From Acholeplasmataceae bacterium UBA6190 (GTDB taxonomy: Bacteria; Bacillota_I; Bacilli_A; Acholeplasmatales; Acholeplasmataceae), in NCBI GenBank assembly GCA_002422045.1, contig DITG01000077.1, positions 7,651 to 17,933 on the forward strand: a stretch of DNA of 10,283 bases, read 5' to 3'. The notes under the pieces are model-generated. The model saw only the letters and a list, made by a program, of their open reading frames with translations, searched no databases and had not been told where the DNA came from. How positions within the stretch are numbered: position 1 is the first letter of the stretch; each line of letters opens with the position of its first letter. This document shows positions 5,917 to 10,283 of the stretch, piece after piece. A program made the translations under genes and the position numbers.

Positions 5917-6762
5917 ATGCAAAAACAGCGACTTTTTAAGATAACGGATTTCATTATTTGGTTAAATATATTCATGTTTAGTGCTATCGTTATTCAAACA
6001 TGGAATGATCAATCTCCTATAAAATATATAGTTTTTTGTTTTGCATTTTTTAATTTGATTTTCATAATCGAAACTATCAACTTGCGTAGAAATTTTAATT
6101 TGAGCATTCAAAATAAGTTAGTTAATGAAGTAAAAGCAGAAGAAAATCTTGATGAGTCAACAAGAGAAAACGTTAATAGGATGAAGCAAGTTTTACTTGA
6201 AAATCGTGTTGAAGCTGAAATCTCTACAAAAATGCCAGATGCTAGATTCATTCGAAATGCATACATACCTAGAAATGATGGTTCGTTTTCAGAAATTGAT
6301 ATGATCGTTATATCAACATTAGGTATTTTTATTATTGAGTGCAAAAATGTTACAGGGATAATAACCGGGACTTGGAACCAAGAATATTTGAATATTTTGC
6401 ATCCTGGGGGAACAGAGTACCCAATGTATAATCCAATTATGCAAAATGACATGCATTATAAAACCTTAAAAAACATTCTAGGACTCAGGAGTGAATTATT
6501 TAGAAGTGTTGTTGTATTTGGAGACAATGCCCAAATTAGTAACTATCGGGAAGGAAAAGCATTTTATGCAGAAATATGTCATCTCAGTACTCTAATAAAA
6601 TCAATTATAAAGTTGCAAGAAAGACATAAAACTACAATTGAATCACATATAGTTGAGAGTATATATACAACTCTAGAACCATACATAAGAAAAACAGATG
6701 AAAAAGTTAAATCACATGTTGAAAAGAGCAAAAAGAAGCAAATTGAATCTATAAATCAATAA
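5917..6762 (+). CDS. Membrane-anchored NERD-domain (nuclease-related) protein
   Basis: This 281-residue protein starts with two predicted membrane helices (about residues 11-29 and 36-53), then a charged linker rich in Glu, Lys and Asn (about 55-100). A NERD domain follows (about 105-215). NERD is a PD-(D/E)xK-related nuclease fold, and the expected residues are present: F-S-E-I-D-M-I-V-I-S with D128, then G-I-F-I-I-E-C-K-N with E141 and K143, then Y-N-P-I-M-Q-N with N172 and Q176. The D...ExK triad is intact, so DNA cleavage is possible, although few NERD proteins have a proven activity. The tail (about 255-281) is Lys/Glu-rich and probably helical. With only a short loop between the helices, the nuclease domain is probably cytoplasmic, placing a nuclease at the inner face of the membrane. 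It opens the AT-rich module; the helicase gene follows after 19 bp. The GGGGGA site (5908-5913) supports the ATG at 5917. Confidence 0.82.
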   Translation: MQKQRLFKITDFIIWLNIFMFSAIVIQTWNDQSPIKYIVFCFAFFNLIFIIETINLRRNFNLSIQNKLVNEVKAEENLDESTRENVNRMKQVLLENRVEAEISTKMPDARFIRNAYIPRNDGSFSEIDMIVISTLGIFIIECKNVTGIITGTWNQEYLNILHPGGTEYPMYNPIMQNDMHYKTLKNILGLRSELFRSVVVFGDNAQISNYREGKAFYAEICHLSTLIKSIIKLQERHKTTIESHIVESIYTTLEPYIRKTDEKVKSHVEKSKKKQIESINQ

Positions 6763-6769
6763 TTTCATT

Positions 6770-6775
6770 GGGGGA
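6770..6775 (+). promoter_or_regulatory. GGGGGA ribosome site supporting a GTG start
   Basis: GGGGGA ends six bases before GTG at 6782, which supports this rare start codon. Context cattGGGGGAttt resembles that of the preceding gene. Confidence 0.6.
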
Positions 6776-6781
6776 TTTGAA

Positions 6782-9562
6782 GTGCAAAGCAATTTTCTAA
6801 CGAATTTTTCCGATCTCAAATTTATAGATCAAATCAAAACGAACCTGGCAATATGCCACGAGTTCGCTTTTTCAGTTAGCTTCATCAAAAAAGCTGGTTT
6901 AGTTTTGATTAGTGAAGAAATCAGTAAAGCACTCAAGCGTGGATGTAAAGGTAGACTCATTACCTCAACCTATCAAAACTTCACAGATATTGCTTCACTG
7001 GAAATATTTCTAAATTGGCAAGAAACATATTCCAATTTTAAGTGTAATGTTGATTTTAACTCTTTTTCTGATCAAGGATTTCATACTAAGGGTTATCTTT
7101 TTGCATTACCTAAATCATATGAAGTCATCATTGGCTCATCAAACTTAACTAGATTCGCACTACTCAAAAATATTGAATGGAATGCTCTCATCAATTCTGT
7201 TTTCCAATCAGATATTTATAAAGAAGCCATGGATGAATTTACTAGACTGTGGATAAAAACTATGCCACTCAGTCGCGATCTGATCCTTTCATATACGGTA
7301 CAGCTAGATTACTCAATCGAAAAATGGGATATGGACTATTATCATGAGTTTATCAGTGTAGCACCGAATTACATGCAGAGAAAGGCACTCAAAGAATTAC
7401 GAAGATATAGAGACCTTGGAGTAACAAAAGCTTTAGTTGTTGCAGCAACCGGTTCAGGAAAAACTCATTTGGCGGCATTTGATGCTCGCAATTTTGGAGC
7501 AAAACGAGTCTTATTTGTTGTTCACAGAGAAAATATCTTGAGAGATGCTATCCATATTTTTACCAGTATTTTTGGCAACAACGTTTCTTATGGGCTGATG
7601 ACAGGGAACGAAAAAAGTATTGAATGTGATTTTTTATTCGCTACTAACATTACACTAGATAAGAATCTAGCATTGTTTTCCTATAACGAATTTGATTATA
7701 TTATCATGGATGAAGTTCATCATGTTGTTGCAGACACATATCAAAGAATCATTAAATACTTTAAACCTGAGTTCTTGTTAGGATTAACTGCAACTCCAGA
7801 TCGTATGGATCAAGAAAGTATTTATCAAGTATTTGATAAGAACGTCCCTTTCGATCTAAGACTTAGAGATGCAATCATCAACGATTTGATTGTGCCGTTT
7901 CATTACTATGGTATTCGAGATCAATTGGTTCAGTATGATGAAAAAGATGTTAATGCATTGATTCGAGACATATCTCGAGATGAACATTGCGAATTTGTTC
8001 ATCAGGAAATTCAAAAGTATAAACCTAATGACAAACTTAAGGCTATTGGTTTTTGTCGAACTGTTGAACATGCACGTCAAATGGCAGAAAACATGAGCAT
8101 TTATGGGTATTCTACAACTTATTTAACTGGTTCTAGCCATATTGGAGATCGTATTACGGCATTTAAACATTTACAAGATGAATCTCATCCTTTGGAGATT
8201 ATTTTTGCAGTAGATATATTGAATGAAGGTGTTGATATTCCTGGCATTAATATGGTCTTGTTCTTAAGACCCACCGAATCTTCAATAGTATTCTTGCAAC
8301 AATTGGGCAGAGGTCTAAGAAAATATCCCAATAAACCGTTTCTGACTGTTTTGGACTTTATTGGTAATTCATACAAACGTAGTATTCAAATTATTAAGGC
8401 ACTTGGCACATTATCAGAAAGTACCGTTATCGAAAAGAAACTTCTCATAGACTTGATCAATGAAGACTTTGCATCACTCCAAATCCCAAACCTCAAAATA
8501 CAGTTTGATCAACTCAGCAAAGAAGAAATCACTGAACATATTTCAAATACCAATTTTAACACAAGAGACAACCTAAAATCTGATTATACAAATTTCAAAA
8601 GATACATCAATTCTCAATCATATCCAAAACATATGGACTACTTAAATCATGACTTTGCACCAGATTTGATTAGGTTTTTGAAATCGAAATTAGGTGAGAA
8701 GAATGTCTCATATTATCGCTTTCTTCAAAAGATAGACGAGACAGTACCTTCGTTTACATCATATCAAATCAGTTTCATCGATTTTATTTCCAATATGTTA
8801 CCACTTATTCGTTACTATGAATTTGAAATTATTAGCATTATGATAGAACATGGACAGATGACAAAAGAACAATTAGTTAAACTAGTGAGTATTAAGCATA
8901 CAGGATTCTATCAGAATCAGTTTGACAATGCATTTTATAATCTTCAAAATGCTTTTCTATCTGACAAAGAAAAAGAGAATTCACCCATGTTCTTTGAAAT
9001 GATTGATGACATGTTTGTGATGCATATCTCATTTGAAGACGAAGAGTTTAAATCATACATACTTGATACTTTGGAGTATGGATTGACTCGATTTGATGAG
9101 GAGATTGGTGACATTATTGATGGATTGAAACTGTACGGGAATTATACAACAGAGCAGTTTATGATGGCTACTTGTCAGTCTACTTATAGACATTACAAGG
9201 GGACAAAAATAGAAAAAGATGGGACAGTGTATATTTTAGCGAATCTAAAAAAAGAAGAGAGCACGCTAGAACACTTAAAATACAAAGATTTATTCATTGA
9301 TGATCATAGATTTCAATGGGAAAGTGAAACAAACACCACACTAAAAAATCATCGAGGTTTGATTGATTCCAAAATTGCTCATTTATTCATTAGAAAGATG
9401 AGTGATGAAGATGGTATAACCCTTCCGTTTATATATATAGGAACTGGGAAATTAGTGAATCCTAGAACAACAGATAATCCCAAAAATACACTATTGTTTG
9501 ATGTGTTACTTGATCATCCAATTCCTCAATATTTGAAGTTTGACTTTGGTCTACATCATTAG
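6782..9562 (+). CDS. PLD-nuclease / SF2 DEAD-DEAH-type helicase / DUF3427 protein
   Basis: This 926-residue protein starts with GTG after GGGGGA. Residues about 25-165 form a phospholipase-D-type nuclease domain with a single H-x-K motif (H101, K103), G-S-S-N (118-121) and E132. The Asp usual in HKD enzymes is Ala108, as in the N/E variant of PLD-type restriction nucleases. Residues about 195-545 are a superfamily 2 motor: Walker A A-T-G-S-G-K-T (222-228), D-E-V-H-H (310-314), T-A-T-P (336-339), motif V around N-E-G-V-D-I-P (481-487) and motif VI Q-Q-L-G-R-G-L-R (506-513). The C-terminal 380 residues resemble DUF3427, including F-Q-W-E-S-E, L-F-I-R-K and P-F-I-Y-I-G near the end (about 9310-9450). 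All motor motifs are intact, so an ATP-driven nucleic-acid translocase with a nuclease head is expected. The family is often annotated as a type III restriction-like helicase, but no methyltransferase is present here. A defence role is inference from architecture and neighbours. Confidence 0.88.
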   Translation: MQSNFLTNFSDLKFIDQIKTNLAICHEFAFSVSFIKKAGLVLISEEISKALKRGCKGRLITSTYQNFTDIASLEIFLNWQETYSNFKCNVDFNSFSDQGFHTKGYLFALPKSYEVIIGSSNLTRFALLKNIEWNALINSVFQSDIYKEAMDEFTRLWIKTMPLSRDLILSYTVQLDYSIEKWDMDYYHEFISVAPNYMQRKALKELRRYRDLGVTKALVVAATGSGKTHLAAFDARNFGAKRVLFVVHRENILRDAIHIFTSIFGNNVSYGLMTGNEKSIECDFLFATNITLDKNLALFSYNEFDYIIMDEVHHVVADTYQRIIKYFKPEFLLGLTATPDRMDQESIYQVFDKNVPFDLRLRDAIINDLIVPFHYYGIRDQLVQYDEKDVNALIRDISRDEHCEFVHQEIQKYKPNDKLKAIGFCRTVEHARQMAENMSIYGYSTTYLTGSSHIGDRITAFKHLQDESHPLEIIFAVDILNEGVDIPGINMVLFLRPTESSIVFLQQLGRGLRKYPNKPFLTVLDFIGNSYKRSIQIIKALGTLSESTVIEKKLLIDLINEDFASLQIPNLKIQFDQLSKEEITEHISNTNFNTRDNLKSDYTNFKRYINSQSYPKHMDYLNHDFAPDLIRFLKSKLGEKNVSYYRFLQKIDETVPSFTSYQISFIDFISNMLPLIRYYEFEIISIMIEHGQMTKEQLVKLVSIKHTGFYQNQFDNAFYNLQNAFLSDKEKENSPMFFEMIDDMFVMHISFEDEEFKSYILDTLEYGLTRFDEEIGDIIDGLKLYGNYTTEQFMMATCQSTYRHYKGTKIEKDGTVYILANLKKEESTLEHLKYKDLFIDDHRFQWESETNTTLKNHRGLIDSKIAHLFIRKMSDEDGITLPFIYIGTGKLVNPRTTDNPKNTLLFDVLLDHPIPQYLKFDFGLHH

Positions 9563-9570
9563 GTGAGCAC

Positions 9571-9957
9571 ATGAAAAAAACGATTGAAGTTGTTGCCGCT
9601 GTAATTCAAAGAGATGGATTGTATTTTTGTGCTCAAAGACCTGATCGAGGAGAGCTTGCTAGAAAATGGGAATTTCCTGGTGGAAAAATCGAACATGGAG
9701 AATCACCAGAAAAAGCTTTAAAAAGAGAAATAAAAGAAGAACTAGACACAGATGTTTTTGTTCATAACTATATGTTAACAGTACATCACGAATATAATAC
9801 CTTTATTATCACACTTCATGCTTACCTATGTTCAATATTACAGGGTAATCTGGATTTAAGCGAACATATTTCATCAAGATGGATATCTGCAAATGATATG
9901 ATAGATTTAGATTTTGCTGAGGCAGATAAACCCATTATTGAATATTTGCTCAAATAA
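9571..9957 (+). CDS. MutT-like NUDIX hydrolase
   Basis: This 128-residue protein is the size of MutT / CTP-pyrophosphohydrolase enzymes, which hydrolyse (deoxy)nucleoside triphosphates to monophosphate and pyrophosphate with Mg2+. The NUDIX box runs from G38 to about T60: F-P-G-G-K-I-E-H-G-E with E44, then R-E-I-K-E-E-L with R52, E53, E56 and E57. All metal ligands are present; the usual Gly after E-E-x is Asp59. The start follows AGGTGAG, which overlaps the TAG stop of the helicase gene (9560-9562), with an 8-bp gap, so translation is likely coupled and the enzyme probably serves the same module. Its substrate could be an oxidised or modified dNTP, a phage-derived nucleotide or a nucleotide signal; the sequence does not decide. 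No terminator follows. It could instead be a housekeeping sanitation enzyme carried along. Confidence 0.85.
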   Translation: MKKTIEVVAAVIQRDGLYFCAQRPDRGELARKWEFPGGKIEHGESPEKALKREIKEELDTDVFVHNYMLTVHHEYNTFIITLHAYLCSILQGNLDLSEHISSRWISANDMIDLDFAEADKPIIEYLLK

Positions 9958-9963
9958 TGTACC

Positions 9964-10037
9964 AGCATAGATATATAATCAACATCAGTTGTTTCACAAT
10001 AATGTTGCTAGCATAGATTAACAGGCACAATCAGCAT
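9964..10037 (+). repeat. AGCAT repeats at 46- and 23-bp spacing
   Basis: AGCATAGAT is exact at 9964-9972 and 10010-10018 (46 bp apart). The shorter AGCAT recurs at 10033-10037, 23 bp further on, so all three lie on a 23-bp register. The register point between the first two (9987) shares only AG. Possible regulator binding sites upstream of the last gene. Confidence 0.35.
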
Positions 10038-10064
10038 GACTCCAACTTTACGATAAGATATAAG
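10036..10064 (+). promoter_or_regulatory. Candidate promoter for the last gene
   Basis: ATGACT (10036-10041, four of six to TTGACA) and TATAAG (10059-10064, five of six to TATAAT) are 17 bp apart. It would give an 85-90-base leader before the gene starting at 10159. The third AGCAT repeat overlaps its -35 element. Confidence 0.4.
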
Positions 10065-10074
10065 TAAGGAAGCG

Positions 10075-10119
10075 ATGATCAGTGTCATGAACTGGAAATC
10101 TTTATTCAAAAAAAACTAA
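10075..10119 (+). CDS. Possible 14-residue leader peptide
   Basis: ATG at 10075 opens 14 codons (M-I-S-V-M-N-W-K-S-L-F-K-K-N) ending in TAA at 10117-10119, with AAGGA (10066-10070) four bases upstream. The stop is 39 bp before the next start. The peptide is hydrophobic then basic. A frame this short arises easily by chance, and the candidate promoter would start the RNA at about 10071, leaving almost no leader. Low confidence. Confidence 0.2.
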   Translation: MISVMNWKSLFKKN

Positions 10120-10145
10120 GCAACAAATGATCTTATTCAATTAAA

Positions 10146-10151
10146 AGGAGG
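10146..10151 (+). promoter_or_regulatory. Ribosome binding site of the last gene
   Basis: AGGAGG lies seven bases before the ATG at 10159. This is the strongest ribosome site in the right half of the window, and it makes a real gene start here likely even though only 125 bases are visible. Confidence 0.8.
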
Positions 10152-10158
10152 GTTCAGT

Positions 10159-10283
10159 ATGTTTACCAGACAAGAAATCGTTGATTTTTCTGTAAAAAAA
10201 TGGTGCAAAAGAGAGTTATCAACTAAAGGGATGGTTACTGCACTTTCAGGAGACGTTATTTTCATTGCTACTTTGAGTGGAGA
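10159..10283 (+). CDS. Unrecognised protein, N-terminal 41 codons only
   Basis: The frame opens with ATG at 10159 after AGGAGG and stays open to the window end, giving 41 full codons that begin M-F-T-R-Q-E-I-V-D-F. The visible part has a mixed helix (residues about 4-20) and then alternating hydrophobic residues (V-I-F-I-A-T-L). No signal peptide, membrane segment or family motif can be recognised. Its base composition is AT-rich like the module to its left, so it may belong to the same acquired region, but the 201-bp gap with a candidate promoter suggests a separate transcript. Confidence 0.7.
   Translation, partial: MFTRQEIVDFSVKKWCKRELSTKGMVTALSGDVIFIATLSG

Larger units (their letters stand above)
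5917..9957 (+). other. AT-rich three-gene module: NERD protein, PLD-helicase-DUF3427, NUDIX
   Basis: Three same-strand genes are spaced 19 and 8 bp apart and sit 23 bp after namA. Base composition falls relative to genes 1-5: hand-counted 60-base lines gave 12, 15, 18 and 23 G+C here (6001, 8581, 8341, 7561) against 21 and 25 in the first gene (1141, 601). The first two genes share a GGGGGA ribosome site. No transposase, integrase or terminal repeat is visible. The pattern fits horizontal acquisition of a functional unit, probably in nucleic-acid defence or processing, which is inference. Confidence 0.55.
9958..10158. other. Intergenic stretch with repeats, no terminator
   Basis: These 201 bases hold no long open frame, no tRNA-like fold that I can see and no hairpin plus U-tract after the NUDIX gene. 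They do hold repeated AGCATAGAT words, an inverted CAACAT / ATGTTG pair (9980-9985, 10002-10007), a candidate promoter and a possible 14-codon leader frame, listed separately. Confidence 0.6.

Noticed and set aside
6108..6452. Reverse-strand open frame opposite the NERD gene, and similar frames opposite or within other genes
   Set aside because: They lie entirely inside well-supported genes, lack ribosome sites or recognisable domains, and are read as shadows.
6782..9562. Assignment to Mokosh, DISARM or a type III restriction system
   Set aside because: Mokosh uses an SF1-type helicase with PLD, DISARM needs a methylase and DUF1998 helicase, and type III needs a Mod methyltransferase; none of these is present here.
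5917..9957. Insertion sequence or prophage origin of the module
   Set aside because: No transposase, integrase, terminal inverted repeats or tRNA attachment site can be seen within the window.
9958..10158. CRISPR array from the 23-bp-spaced AGCAT words
   Set aside because: Only 5-9 bases repeat, the spacing is too short, and no cas gene is present.

Overview
The window reads as a low-GC, Gram-positive-type bacterial chromosome. UGA is a stop (genes ending at 2079 and 3146) and tryptophan is TGG, so this is not a code-reassigned mycoplasma. AGGAGG-type ribosome sites, TATAAT/extended -10 promoters, a lipobox lipoprotein and short U-tract terminators fit Bacillota or their standard-code wall-less relatives (Acholeplasma/Izemoplasma-like). 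That placement is inference from style; no marker gene is present.

Left part (1-3387): the 3' portion of a large GAF/PAS-like, GGDEF-like, EAL-like protein whose cyclase and phosphodiesterase signature motifs are both lost. It overlaps by ATGA with a 356-residue protein of unknown function carrying a HEPN-type R-N-x4-H motif. A small 65-residue conserved-looking protein follows with its own promoter and terminator.

Middle (3388-5893): a secreted lipoprotein laminarinase (GH16, with an Ig-like DUF5011-type domain) with its own promoter and terminator, then an Old Yellow Enzyme of the YqjM/NamA type. The promoters of both genes overlap inverted repeats that look like operators.

Right part (5894-9957): three tightly packed genes, visibly more AT-rich than the left half. 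They encode a membrane-anchored NERD-domain (nuclease-related) protein, a 926-residue PLD-nuclease / SF2-helicase / DUF3427 protein, and a MutT-like NUDIX hydrolase. They start 23 bp after the namA stop with no terminator between. Spacing (23, 19 and 8 bp) and the shared GGGGGA ribosome sites of the first two suggest one operon acquired as a unit. This is the best candidate in the window for a poorly described system, probably nucleic-acid defence or DNA processing: two different nuclease folds, a motor and a nucleotide pyrophosphatase. The function is inferred.

Right edge (9958-10283): a repeat-containing 200-bp intergenic stretch with a candidate promoter and a possible 14-codon leader, then the first 41 codons of an unrecognised gene that runs off the window.
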